Of a stretch of DNA of 53,265 nucleotides, positions 41,013 to 50,064 are shown in pieces (position 1 is the first letter of the stretch; every line of letters begins with the position of its first letter). The notes under the pieces are model-generated. The model made no database searches, was not told the origin of the DNA, and saw only the letters and a program-made list of their open reading frames with translations. Both the position numbers and the translations under genes were made by a program. This DNA is from Reyranella soli (GTDB taxonomy: Bacteria; Pseudomonadota; Alphaproteobacteria; Reyranellales; Reyranellaceae), in contig NZ_BKAJ01000101.1 of assembly GCF_007992495.1 (NCBI RefSeq), positions 1 to 53,265 on the forward strand. The letters are read 5' to 3'.

Positions 41013-43277
41013 TTAATCGGCAGCCCGTGCCAGTGGCTCGGGCTCCAGGGCCTCCAGCACCTTCGGCGGCGACATGGGCAGGCTGTAGAGCCTGAGGCCG
41101 AGAGCGCCGTGGATGGCGTTGGCGACGGCGGCCATCACCGGGACCAGCGGCACCTCGCCGACGCCGCGCACGCCCTGCGGATGCTTCGGGTTGGGGATCT
41201 CGATCATCACGGCATCGAGCTTCGGCAGGTCGGACATCACCGGCATGCGATAGTCGAGGAAGCCCGCGTTATCGAGCTTGCCGTCCTTGGTGTAGATGTA
41301 TTCCTCGCTCAGCGCCCAGCCGATGCCTTGGGCGACGCCGCCCTGGATCTGGCCCTCGCAGTAGTCGGGATGGATGGCGCGGCCGACATCCTGGAAGGCC
41401 GTGTAGCGCGTCACCCAGGCGCGGCCGGTGTCGGGATCGACCTCGACGTCGCAGATATGCGTGCTGAAGCCGCCTTCGGCTCCCGCCGTGTTGCTCGATG
41501 AGCCGGCGCCGATCGGGCCGCCGGTCTCGCTCGCCTTGGCGGCGATCTGGGCGAGCGACAGCGGCTCGAACTTGCCGGCGTTGTCGCCGGCCGGACGGGC
41601 AAAGCCGTTGTCCCAGGTCACCGCTTCGGGCTCGATCTTCCAGATCTTGGCCGCGCGCTCGCACAGGGTCTTGATGACCTTCTCCGCCGACTGCGTGACC
41701 ACCATCGCCGAGGCGAAGGTGACGCGGCTGCCGCCGGTGAGGTTCGAGAAGCCGATGCTGCTGGTGTCGCCGATCAGCACTTGGATCTTGCTGTGGTCGA
41801 TGCCCAGAAGCTCGGCGGCGATGTTGGCCGTCGAGGCGCGCGAGCCGCCGATGTCGGGATGGCCGGTCATCACAACGATCGAGCCGTCCTCGTTGACGCT
41901 CATCTGGGCGCTCGATTCTCCGCCGGCGTTGAACCAGTAGCCGCTCGCCACGCCGCGGCCCTGGTTGGGACCGAGCGGTGCCTTGTAGTGCGGATGGTCG
42001 AGCGCCTGCTTCACCGTCTCCTGGTAGCCCATGACCGGATAGACCGGACCATGCACGGCCTTGGTACCCTGCTTGGCAGCGTTCTTGAGCCGCAGCTCGA
42101 GCGGATCCATGCCGAGCTTTTCGGCCAGCTCATCGAGCACGCATTCCACGGCATAGGCGCCGATCGGCGCACCCGGGGCGCGGTAGGCCGCGACCTTGGA
42201 GCGGTTGGAGACGACGTCGTAGCCCAGCGTATGGGCGTTGGGGATGTCGTAGGGCCCAAAGGCGCAACCGGCGGCGCCGCGGATCGGCGAGCCGGGGAAC
42301 GCGCCGGCCTGCAGCCAGTAGGTGCCCTGGCCCGCGACGATCGTGCCGTCCTTCTTGGCGCCGATCTTGACCTTGCTCATCGAGCCCGAGGTCGGGCCTG
42401 AGGCGCGGAACACTTCTTCGCGCGACATCACCATCTTGACCGGCCGGCCCGACTTTTTCGCCAGTACCAGCGCCACTGGTTCGAGATAGACGATGGTCTT
42501 GCCGCCGAAGCCGCCGCCGATCTCGGCGGGGATGGCGCGGATGTCGCTCTGCTGCATGCCCGTCAGCAGCGCTGACATGGCGCGGACCATGAACTGGCCC
42601 TGGCTGGAGCTCCAGATCGTGGCCTTGCCGTCGACGACGCTGACCAGGCAGGCGTGCGGCTCGATGTAGCCCTGGTGCACCGCCTCGGTATCGAAGCTGC
42701 GCTCGACGATGACGTCGGCTTCCTTGAAGCCGGCTTCGACATCGCCCTTCTTGTGCTCCAGCGTGCCGGCGATGTTCGAGGGCCTGCCGTCGAACTTGAC
42801 GTGATCATGGAGCGGCGTGGCGTCGGGCTTCATCGCGTCCTTGACGCTAATCGCCCAGGGCAGGACCTCGTAGTCGACCTTGATCAGCTTCAGCGCCTCG
42901 GTGGCAACCGCCTGCGTGGTGGCGGCGACGGCGGCGACCGGGTGGCCATGGAACAGCGCCCTCTCGCGCGCCATGACGTTGCGGCACATCCAGCGCATGT
43001 CCTGGATGCCCAGCATCACAGGGCCCTTGTCGATCGGGAAATCGACGATGTCCTTGGAGGTCATGACGGCCATGACGCCCGGCAGCTTCTCGGCCTTCGA
43101 GGTGTCGATCGACTTGATGCGGGCGTGCGGATGGGGGCTGCGCAGCACCTTGCCCCAGATCATGCCGGGCATGGTGGTATCGGCGGCATAGGCCGCCCGT
43201 CCAGTCACCTTGTCGGCGCCGTCAGGCCGGGGGGTGCGCTTGCCGATCCACTTGTTTTCCGGGTTGTCATTGGTCAT
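41013..43277 (-). CDS. Xanthine dehydrogenase/CO dehydrogenase-family molybdenum-binding subunit
   Basis: A 754-residue large subunit of a molybdenum hydroxylase. Molybdopterin contacts are in EIGGGFGGKTIVYLEP and the catalytic Glu in GVRGVGEVPLVPV; QGYIEPHACLV and AYRAPGAPIGAYAVE are further family blocks. The partner [2Fe-2S] and FAD subunits are not adjacent on either side, so they are encoded elsewhere or the partner is unusual. The substrate is unknown. Start at 43277; the ribosome site is weak. Confidence 0.9.
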   Translation of the reverse strand: MTNDNPENKWIGKRTPRPDGADKVTGRAAYAADTTMPGMIWGKVLRSPHPHARIKSIDTSKAEKLPGVMAVMTSKDIVDFPIDKGPVMLGIQDMRWMCRNVMARERALFHGHPVAAVAATTQAVATEALKLIKVDYEVLPWAISVKDAMKPDATPLHDHVKFDGRPSNIAGTLEHKKGDVEAGFKEADVIVERSFDTEAVHQGYIEPHACLVSVVDGKATIWSSSQGQFMVRAMSALLTGMQQSDIRAIPAEIGGGFGGKTIVYLEPVALVLAKKSGRPVKMVMSREEVFRASGPTSGSMSKVKIGAKKDGTIVAGQGTYWLQAGAFPGSPIRGAAGCAFGPYDIPNAHTLGYDVVSNRSKVAAYRAPGAPIGAYAVECVLDELAEKLGMDPLELRLKNAAKQGTKAVHGPVYPVMGYQETVKQALDHPHYKAPLGPNQGRGVASGYWFNAGGESSAQMSVNEDGSIVVMTGHPDIGGSRASTANIAAELLGIDHSKIQVLIGDTSSIGFSNLTGGSRVTFASAMVVTQSAEKVIKTLCERAAKIWKIEPEAVTWDNGFARPAGDNAGKFEPLSLAQIAAKASETGGPIGAGSSSNTAGAEGGFSTHICDVEVDPDTGRAWVTRYTAFQDVGRAIHPDYCEGQIQGGVAQGIGWALSEEYIYTKDGKLDNAGFLDYRMPVMSDLPKLDAVMIEIPNPKHPQGVRGVGEVPLVPVMAAVANAIHGALGLRLYSLPMSPPKVLEALEPEPLARAAD

Positions 43278-43367
43278 GGCCGTTCGTCCTCAAAATGGGC
43301 GGTGAACGAGGAAATTCGCCCCGCAATCAGAACGGGTTACGCCTCGCGGATCAAGCGGGATATGGTT

Positions 43368-43793
43368 CTACAGTTTCTTCCTGAGAAAGAACTTCTGGTG
43401 ACCTTTGGGATAGTCGTCGAGGGTTCCGAACACCTCGTATCCCCGACCCTCGTAGAACGGCCGCGCCTGGAAGGAATGGGTGTCGAGCTGCACCGAATGG
43501 CAGCCCCGCTCGCGGGCATAGGCCTCGGCCTGGTCCATGAGCCTGGTCGCCCAGCGTTGGCCGCGGACGGCCTCGTCGATCCAGAGATACGAGATGTGCA
43601 GCCAGCCACCCCAGATGCTGCCCAGAAGTCCGCCTAAAACCTCGGCCCGGTCGTTCTTCAGGAAATAGTGGACGGCGTAGTAGGCCGAAACGCCGGTGGC
43701 GCCGACATTGAAGAAGTCCAGGTGGTCGCGCACGAACTGGGCGTGCGTACCTGCCTGGTCGAAGACGATCGTCAGGTCACCGGCCGGCTTCAA
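43368..43793 (-). CDS. GNAT-family N-acetyltransferase
   Basis: A 141-residue acetyltransferase with motif A in YLWIDEAVRGQRWATRLMDQ and the C-terminal motif B in ARPFYEGRGYEVFGTL. The substrate is unknown. Its start overlaps the end of fdsD by 17 nt, so it is translated from the formate dehydrogenase transcript. Confidence 0.88.
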   Translation of the reverse strand: MKPAGDLTIVFDQAGTHAQFVRDHLDFFNVGATGVSAYYAVHYFLKNDRAEVLGGLLGSIWGGWLHISYLWIDEAVRGQRWATRLMDQAEAYARERGCHSVQLDTHSFQARPFYEGRGYEVFGTLDDYPKGHQKFFLRKKL

Positions 43794-44025
43794 GAGGCGC
43801 CCCGCGTTTCGCCTCCTTTAGCCTCCCGATCGCTTCCCGAACAGGTCCGTCCAGCCCCGCGCCGCCGGCCCGCCAGTGGGCGACGATGTTCTCTTTCATG
43901 CGCGGGTCCCAGAACTTCTCCAGATGGTCGGCAATGCCCGCGACGGCGTCGCCTCCGCGCTGCGGCGTGAAAAACCGGCCGATCTGGTTGGCCATCATCA
44001 CCAGCCTGTCGAGCGTCGAGGACAT
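43777..44025 (-). CDS. fdsD: NAD-dependent formate dehydrogenase delta subunit
   Basis: An 82-residue small subunit starting MSSTLDRLVMMANQIGRFFT, the FdsD signature, with VAGIADHLEKFWDPRMKENI. It is needed for formate dehydrogenase activity or assembly in related operons. It starts 4 nt after fdsA and overlaps the GNAT gene. Confidence 0.9.
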   Translation of the reverse strand: MSSTLDRLVMMANQIGRFFTPQRGGDAVAGIADHLEKFWDPRMKENIVAHWRAGGAGLDGPVREAIGRLKEAKRGAPLEAGR

Positions 44026-44029
44026 GGCC

Positions 44030-46870
44030 CTACTCCGCCGCCACCTTGGCGATGCGCCGGCTGTGCTCGGCCTGCTCATTGTACTCGCGCTGCCACTCGC
44101 TGGGTCCGTTGGACGGCGAGACCTGCACGGCGGTCACCTTGTACTCGGGGCAGTTGGTCGCCCAGTCGGAGAAGTCCGTGGTGACCACGTTGGCCTGCGT
44201 ATTGGGGTGGTGGAAGGTCGTGTAGACCACGCCCGGCGCCACGCGATCGGTGATCCTGGCCCTGAGCGTCGTGCCGCCGGCGCGGCTGTCGAGCTTCACC
44301 CAGTCGCCGTCGCGCACGCCGCGCTCCTCGGCGTCGTGCGGATGGATCTCCAGCACGTCCTCCTCATGCCACACAACGTTGTCGGTGCGCCGCGTCTGGG
44401 CGCCGACATTGTACTGGCTGAGGATGCGGCCGGTGGTGAGCAGCAACGGGAAGCGCGGGCCGACCTTCTCGTCGGTCGGCACGTACTCGGTGATCATGAA
44501 GTTGCCCTTGCCGCGGGCGAAGCCGCCGATGTGCATGACCGGCGTGCCGAGCGGCGCCTTCTCGTTGCACGGCCACTGGACCGAACCGACCTTGTCCAAA
44601 AGGTCGAACGAGACGCCGGCGAAGGTCGGCGTCAGGCGGGCGATCTCGTCCATGACCTCGGACGGATGGCTGTAGGGCATCTCGAAGCCCATCGCCTTGG
44701 CGATGGCGAGCGTGATCTCCCAGTCGGCCATGCCGTTCTTGGGCGTCATCACCTTGCGCACGCGGTTGATGCGGCGCTCGGCGTTGGTGAAGGTCCCGTC
44801 CTTCTCGAGGAAGGTCGAGCCGGGCAGGAAGATGTGGGCGTAGTTCGCCGTCTCGTTCAGGAACAGGTCCTGTACGACGACGCATTCCATCGCCGCCAGC
44901 GCCGCCTGGACGTGCTTGGTGTTGGGATCGGACTGCAGGATGTCCTCGCCCTGCACGTAGATGCCCTTGAAGGTGCCGTCGATCGCCGCGTCGAACATGT
45001 TGGGAATGCGCAGGCCGGGCTCGGCATCGAGCGGGCGGCCCCAGAGCTTCTCGAACATGGTGCGCGTGGCGTCGTCGGAAATATGGCGGTAGCCCGAGAG
45101 CTCGTGCGGGAACGAACCCATGTCGCACGAACCCTGGACGTTGTTCTGGCCGCGCAGCGGGTTCACGCCCACGCCCTCGCGGCCAAGATTGCCGGTCGCC
45201 ATGGCGAGGTTGGCCAGCGCCATCACCGCCGTCGTGCCCTGGCTGTGCTCGGTGACGCCGAGGCCATAGTAGATCGCGCTGTTCCTGCCGGAGGCGTAGA
45301 GCCGAGCGGCGCCACGGATCGACTCGGCCGACACGCCGGTCATCAGGCCGACGGTCTCGGGGCTGTTCTGCGGCTCCGCCACGAAGGACGCCCAGTACTC
45401 GAAGGCATCGAGATCGCAGTAGTCGCGGACGAACTTCTCGTTCACCAGGCCTTCGGTGACGATGACGTGGGCGATCGCGTTCAGCATCGCGGCATTGGTG
45501 CCCGGACGCAGCGGCAGGTGGTACTGGGCCTCGATGTGCGGCATGCGCACCATGTCAATGCGGCGCGGATCGATGACGATCAACTTGGCGCCTTGGCGCA
45601 GCCGCTTCTTCATGCGCGAGGCGAACACCGGATGCGCGTCGGTCGGGTTGGCGCCAATGATCAGCACGACGTCGGTATGCTCGACCGAATCGAAATCCTG
45701 CGTGCCGGCCGAGGTGCCGAAGGCGGTCCGGAGGCCATAGCCCGTCGGCGAATGGCAAACGCGGGCGCAGGTATCGACGTTGTTGTTGCCGAAGCCGCCG
45801 CGCACCAGCTTCTGGACGAGGTAGGTCTCCTCGTTGGTGCAGCGTGACGAGGTGATGCCGCCGATCGCCAGCCGGCCATGCTTGGCTTGGAGGCGCTTGA
45901 ACTCGGAGGCGACGCGGTTGATGGCGACCTCCCAGGTCACCTCGCGCCACGGCTGGTCGATGGTCTCGCGGATCATCGGCGCCAGGATGCGTTCGCGATG
46001 GTTGGCGTAGCCCCAGGCGAACCGTCCCTTCACGCAGGAATGCCCGCGATTGGCCTTGCCGTCCTTGTAGGGGACCATGCGCACCAGCTCCTCGCCGCGC
46101 ATCTCGGCCTTGAAGCTGCAGCCGACGCCGCAATAGGCGCAGGTCGTCACCACCGAATGCTCGGGCTGGCCGATCTCGATGAGGCTCTTCTCGGAAAGCG
46201 TCGCCGTCGGACAGGCCTGCACGCAGGCGCCACACGACACGCACTCCGAATCGACGAACGGCTCGGCCATGCCGGCCGACACCTTGGAATCGAAGCCGCG
46301 GCCCTGGATGGTGAGCGCGAACGTGCCCTGCACTTCCTCGCAGGCACGCACACAGCGCGAGCAGACGATGCACTTGGACGGATCGAAGGTGAAATACGGG
46401 TTCGACTCGTCCTTTTCCTGCTTGGTGTGGTTCTCGCCGTCGTAGCCGTAACGCACGTCGCGCAGGCCGACCGCACCCGCCATGTCCTGCAATTCGCAGT
46501 CGCCGTTGGCGGCGCAGGTCAGGCAGTCGAGCGGGTGATCGGAGATGTAGAGCTCCATCACACCCTTGCGGATCTGCTTCAGCCGCTCGGTCTGGGTCGA
46601 CACGACCATGCCGGCGCCGACCGGCGTGGTGCACGAGGCGGGTGTGCCGGGCCGGCCCTGGATCTCGACCAGGCAGAGCCGGCAGGAGCCGAAGGCGTCG
46701 ACGGAGTCGGTGGCGCAGAGCTTGGGCACCTTGGTCCCGATGTCCATGGCCGCGCGCATGATCGAGGTGCCGGCAGGCACCGTGACCGGCTGGCCGTCGA
46801 TAGTGAGGGTCACCATCTCCGACGATTTGCTGACTGGCGTGCCGTAATCGGTCTCGTGAACGAGAGACAT
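44030..46870 (-). CDS. fdsA: NAD-dependent formate dehydrogenase alpha (molybdenum) subunit
   Basis: Catalytic subunit of cytoplasmic formate oxidation, 946 residues. N-terminal [2Fe-2S] ligands Cys52, Cys63 and Cys66 (LCATDSVDAFGSCRLC), then the His-Cys3 cluster, two [4Fe-4S] ferredoxin motifs (CIVCSRCVRACEE and CVSCGACVQACPT), a fourth cluster CAYCGVGCSF and the molybdopterin domain. The Mo-ligating Cys is in CARVCHSPTGYGL, so it is not a selenoprotein. AGGAG lies 9 nt before the ATG at 46870; it follows fdsB by 9 nt. Confidence 0.96.
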   Translation of the reverse strand: MSLVHETDYGTPVSKSSEMVTLTIDGQPVTVPAGTSIMRAAMDIGTKVPKLCATDSVDAFGSCRLCLVEIQGRPGTPASCTTPVGAGMVVSTQTERLKQIRKGVMELYISDHPLDCLTCAANGDCELQDMAGAVGLRDVRYGYDGENHTKQEKDESNPYFTFDPSKCIVCSRCVRACEEVQGTFALTIQGRGFDSKVSAGMAEPFVDSECVSCGACVQACPTATLSEKSLIEIGQPEHSVVTTCAYCGVGCSFKAEMRGEELVRMVPYKDGKANRGHSCVKGRFAWGYANHRERILAPMIRETIDQPWREVTWEVAINRVASEFKRLQAKHGRLAIGGITSSRCTNEETYLVQKLVRGGFGNNNVDTCARVCHSPTGYGLRTAFGTSAGTQDFDSVEHTDVVLIIGANPTDAHPVFASRMKKRLRQGAKLIVIDPRRIDMVRMPHIEAQYHLPLRPGTNAAMLNAIAHVIVTEGLVNEKFVRDYCDLDAFEYWASFVAEPQNSPETVGLMTGVSAESIRGAARLYASGRNSAIYYGLGVTEHSQGTTAVMALANLAMATGNLGREGVGVNPLRGQNNVQGSCDMGSFPHELSGYRHISDDATRTMFEKLWGRPLDAEPGLRIPNMFDAAIDGTFKGIYVQGEDILQSDPNTKHVQAALAAMECVVVQDLFLNETANYAHIFLPGSTFLEKDGTFTNAERRINRVRKVMTPKNGMADWEITLAIAKAMGFEMPYSHPSEVMDEIARLTPTFAGVSFDLLDKVGSVQWPCNEKAPLGTPVMHIGGFARGKGNFMITEYVPTDEKVGPRFPLLLTTGRILSQYNVGAQTRRTDNVVWHEEDVLEIHPHDAEERGVRDGDWVKLDSRAGGTTLRARITDRVAPGVVYTTFHHPNTQANVVTTDFSDWATNCPEYKVTAVQVSPSNGPSEWQREYNEQAEHSRRIAKVAAE

Positions 46871-46879
46871 GGCTTGCTC

Positions 46880-48418
46880 CTATTCCGCCGCAGCCTGAAG
46901 GCGCGGGCGGTCGAAATCCTCGGGGAAATGCCGGATGGCGCTCATCACCGGATAAGGCGTGAAGCCGCCAAGGGCGCACAGCGAGCCGAACTTCAGTGTC
47001 TGGCAGAGGTCGGTGACCAGCGCGAGATTGGCCTCGACGCGCTCGCCGCGGATGATCTTGTCCATGGTCTCGGTGCCGCGCACCGAGCCGATGCGGCAGG
47101 GTGTGCACTTGCCGCAGGATTCGATGGCGCAGAATTCCAGCGCGAAGCGCGCCTGGTGCGCCATGTCGACCGTGTCGTCGAACACCACGACGCCGCCATG
47201 GCCGATCAGCCCGTCGAGGGCGGCGAAGGCTTCGTAGTCGAACGGCGTGTCGAACAGCTTGCGCGGGAAGTAGGCGCCGAGCGGTCCGCCGACCTGCACG
47301 GCGCGCGCCGGCCGACCGCTGCGCGTACCGCCGCCGATATCCTCGACGATCTCACCCAGGGTCAGGCCGAACGCCGCCTCGAACAGGCCGCCATGCTTGA
47401 CGTTGCCGGCCAGCTGGATCGGCATGGTGCCGCGCGACCGGCCCACGCCCAGCGCCGCATAGCGCTCTGCGCCGTCGGCCAGGATGAACGGGACCGTAGC
47501 GAGCGAGATCAGGTTGTTGATGACCGTGGGCTTGCCGAACAGGCCCTTGTGCGCCGGCAACGGCGGCTTGGCCCGCACCTGGCCACGCTTGCCTTCGAGA
47601 CTCTCCAGCAGCGAGGTCTCCTCGCCGCAGACGTAGGCACCGGCGCCGACGCGCACTTCGAGGTCGAACTTCGCTTCCGCCCCCAGCAGGCCCTCGCCCT
47701 CGGCCAGTACGATCGCGCGCTCCATGACGCGGATGGCGTCGGGATATTCGGAGCGGATGTAGATGTAGCCCTTGGTGGCGCCGACCGCGAAGCCTGCGAT
47801 CGCCATGCCTTCGATCAGCACGAAGGGATCGCCTTCCATGATCATGCGATCGGCATAGGTGCCCGAATCGCCTTCGTCGGCGTTGCAGACGATGTACTTA
47901 CGGTCGGCAGCGGTATCGGCGACAGTCTTCCATTTGATGCCGGTCGGGAAGCCCGCGCCGCCGCGGCCGCGCAGTCCGGACCTGGTGACCTCTTCGACGG
48001 TCGCCGCTGGGCCAAGGCTTCGCGCCCGCTCAAGCCCGCGCCAGCCGCCGTGGGCGCGGTAGTCGGCCAGGGACAGCGGATCGACGATGCCGCAGCGCGC
48101 GAACGTGATGCGCGTCTGCTTCTTGAGGAAGGGGATCTCTTCGGGACGCCCGACGCACAGCGCATGGGACGCAGCCGGCAGGCCGTCGGCGAACAGGCTC
48201 GCCACGTCCTTAGCCGTCACCGGTCCGAAGCCGATACGGCCGCCCGCCGTCTCGACCTCGATCAGCGGTTCCAGCCAGAACAGGCCGCGCGACCCGGTGC
48301 GCACGATCTCAACCGACAGGCCTTTGCGTTTGGTCTCCTCAGCGATCGCCGCCGCGACCTTGTCGGCGCCAACGGCGCGGGCCGCGGCATCGCGGGGAAC
48401 GAAGATGCGCGTGGCCAT
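46880..48418 (-). CDS. fdsB: NAD-dependent formate dehydrogenase beta subunit (NuoF-like)
   Basis: A 512-residue FMN/NAD-binding subunit that reduces NAD+. The thioredoxin-like N-terminus (MATRIFVPRDAAARAVGADK) precedes the NuoF core: FMN loop GLRGRGGAGFPTGIKWK, NADH site CNADEGDSGTYADRM, CGEETSLLESLEGKRG and the [4Fe-4S] ligands ESCGKCTPCRIGSV. The ATG shares one base with the fdsG stop, so it is translationally coupled. The fdhD-type sulfurtransferase gene fdsC is not seen within this unit. Confidence 0.95.
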   Translation of the reverse strand: MATRIFVPRDAAARAVGADKVAAAIAEETKRKGLSVEIVRTGSRGLFWLEPLIEVETAGGRIGFGPVTAKDVASLFADGLPAASHALCVGRPEEIPFLKKQTRITFARCGIVDPLSLADYRAHGGWRGLERARSLGPAATVEEVTRSGLRGRGGAGFPTGIKWKTVADTAADRKYIVCNADEGDSGTYADRMIMEGDPFVLIEGMAIAGFAVGATKGYIYIRSEYPDAIRVMERAIVLAEGEGLLGAEAKFDLEVRVGAGAYVCGEETSLLESLEGKRGQVRAKPPLPAHKGLFGKPTVINNLISLATVPFILADGAERYAALGVGRSRGTMPIQLAGNVKHGGLFEAAFGLTLGEIVEDIGGGTRSGRPARAVQVGGPLGAYFPRKLFDTPFDYEAFAALDGLIGHGGVVVFDDTVDMAHQARFALEFCAIESCGKCTPCRIGSVRGTETMDKIIRGERVEANLALVTDLCQTLKFGSLCALGGFTPYPVMSAIRHFPEDFDRPRLQAAAE

Positions 48419-48879
48419 CACCCGACCTCGCGCGCGATGTCGTCGATCGAGTTCTTGGTCAACCGCCCGATCACCTCGCCATCGAGCATCGCCGACGGCC
48501 CCGAGGCGCAGAGGCCCAGGCAGTAGGTGGCTTCGATCGTGAGCCGACCGTCGGGCGTGGTACCGCCCCATTCGACGCCGAAGCGATCGAGGAACTGCTT
48601 CGCAAGGCGCTCGCCATTGACCGACTGGCAGGCCTCGGCGCGACAGAGCTTCAGCACATGGCGGCCGGCCGGCTTGTCGCGAAAGTCGTGATAGAACGAG
48701 ACGACGCCGTGAACTTCCGCTCGGGTGAGATTGAGCGCGTGGGCGATGACGGGCACCGCCGGCGCCGGCACATGCCCGAACGCGGCTTGGATGTCGTGAA
48801 GGATGGGCAGCAGCGCACCTTCGCGACCCGCGTGGCGGCCGATAATATCGTTGGCCTGCGCTTCGTTCCACGCCGCCAT
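48418..48879 (-). CDS. fdsG: NAD-dependent formate dehydrogenase gamma subunit (NuoE-like)
   Basis: A 153-residue [2Fe-2S] thioredoxin-like subunit starting MAAWNEAQANDIIGRHAGRE. Cluster ligands are in KLCRAEACQSVNG and YCLGLCASGPSAML. GGAG lies about 9 nt before the ATG at 48879; the open frame continues upstream to 48933. It is the first gene of fdsG-B-A-D-GNAT. Confidence 0.93.
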   Translation of the reverse strand: MAAWNEAQANDIIGRHAGREGALLPILHDIQAAFGHVPAPAVPVIAHALNLTRAEVHGVVSFYHDFRDKPAGRHVLKLCRAEACQSVNGERLAKQFLDRFGVEWGGTTPDGRLTIEATYCLGLCASGPSAMLDGEVIGRLTKNSIDDIAREVG

Positions 48880-48980
48880 GCCGGAACACTCCAAAATGGC
48901 TACCGACCGGACCCTCCGGCCATCACTGCCCACTTATTGGGCCGTGCTTAGGCCGCAAGCAATAAAGCTAACGCGTGCTG

Positions 48981-48999
48981 CGATAGAACAAATCTATCG
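48981..48999. promoter_or_regulatory. LysR-type binding site upstream of fdsG
   Basis: CGATAG-AACAAAT-CTATCG, a perfect inverted repeat with the T-N11-A core (ATAG-N7-CTAT) of LysR-type regulators, about 100 nt upstream of fdsG. A further CTATCG half-site follows at 49010-49015. The adjacent LysR gene is a natural candidate to bind it. Confidence 0.5.
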
Positions 49000-49084
49000 A
49001 TTGGGTCTTCTATCGCCACATTCGCCTATGGCCCAGACTAAATATTGTGAACCATTGACGAGACATACCAGTAATAGTTCAGGG

Positions 49085-49975
49085 TCACGCCAGCTGGGTC
49101 GCCAAAAGGGTCGCCTCAGCAACGAGCGCCGACACCAAAGGTGTCATGGGCTCGCGCGGCGGGACAACCAGACCAATCTGATGAACAGCCTCGGGCTCGA
49201 CGATGGGGATCGAGCGCAGGCGTTCAGTCAGGCCGAGGGTATTGGCGAGTTTTTCCGGCATCACGCTGGCCCAGCGGCCAGTGCGCACGTGCGAGAACAG
49301 CACGATCATGGAATTGGATTCGAGCGTGGGCTCGGGCCGGCCGCCGGCGGCGTGCAGCAGGCTGTCGATGATGCGCCGGTTCTGCATGTCCGGCGTCAGC
49401 AGGCAAAGCGGGATGCGTGCGACCTCCGCCCAAGTCACCTGATCGCGCTCGCCCAGCGGGCTGTCGGCTGAGGTCAGCAGACGGTACTGCTCGAGATAGA
49501 GCGGCACGGCGCGCATGCGGCCCAGCGGCTCGTTGTCGATGTAGGTCAGGCCGGCATCGACCTCGAGGTTCTCGAGCATCGACAGGACGTCGCTCGACGT
49601 CCGCGACAGGATCGTGAACTTCACGTTGGGATGCTTGGCGCGATAGGGCGTGGTCAAGGCTGAGACCATGGCGAGCGCCGTCGGGATCGCGGCGATCTTG
49701 AGATGGCCACTCAACCCTTGCTTGAGGGTGCGCACTTCTTGCCTCATGGCCCGCGTGTCGGCCACGATGGTGCGCGCCCAGTCGAGCACGCGCTCGCCCT
49801 CGGCGGTGAATCCGAGGAAGCGCGACGTGCGCTGCACGAGCATTACGCCCAGCGTGTCCTCAAGTTGCTTTATGCCTGCGGAAAAAGTCGGCTGTGTCAC
49901 GCCGCACTGCTCGGCCGCCTTGCCGAAGTTCTTTTCCCGCGCCAAGGCGATGAGGAACTCGAGCTTGTCGATCAT
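49085..49975 (-). CDS. LysR-family transcriptional regulator
   Basis: A 296-residue regulator: N-terminal winged helix (MIDKLEFLIALAREKNFGKA, TQPTFSAGIKQLEDTLGVML) and a periplasmic-binding-like co-inducer domain from about residue 90. It lies between the fds operon downstream in the same direction and the divergent tct operon, so it could control either. In other bacteria fds operons have a LysR-type regulator (FdsR), and tct genes are also often beside LysR genes, so the target is open. Frames run further upstream, but MIDKLEF is the family-typical start. Confidence 0.88.
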   Translation of the reverse strand: MIDKLEFLIALAREKNFGKAAEQCGVTQPTFSAGIKQLEDTLGVMLVQRTSRFLGFTAEGERVLDWARTIVADTRAMRQEVRTLKQGLSGHLKIAAIPTALAMVSALTTPYRAKHPNVKFTILSRTSSDVLSMLENLEVDAGLTYIDNEPLGRMRAVPLYLEQYRLLTSADSPLGERDQVTWAEVARIPLCLLTPDMQNRRIIDSLLHAAGGRPEPTLESNSMIVLFSHVRTGRWASVMPEKLANTLGLTERLRSIPIVEPEAVHQIGLVVPPREPMTPLVSALVAEATLLATQLA

Positions 49976-50030
49976 TGGTTCGCCGGCGCTCGACCCGTCA
50001 TCGGGATCATTGTAGAGTTTTGAGAGAATT

Positions 50031-50046
50031 AGCACAAAAATGTGCT
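50031..50046. promoter_or_regulatory. Inverted repeat in front of tctC
   Basis: AGCACA (50031-50036), AAAA, TGTGCT (50041-50046): 6-bp perfect arms just before the GGGAGG ribosome site of tctC, in the 89-nt space to the divergent LysR gene. Possible operator or leader hairpin. Confidence 0.35.
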
Positions 50047-50064
50047 TCGGGAGGAACCAAGCTC

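Noticed and set aside
46880..48889. FdsB extended upstream to 669 residues
   Set aside because: The extra N-terminus overlaps the clear fdsG coding frame; the ATG at 48418 begins the family-typical sequence.
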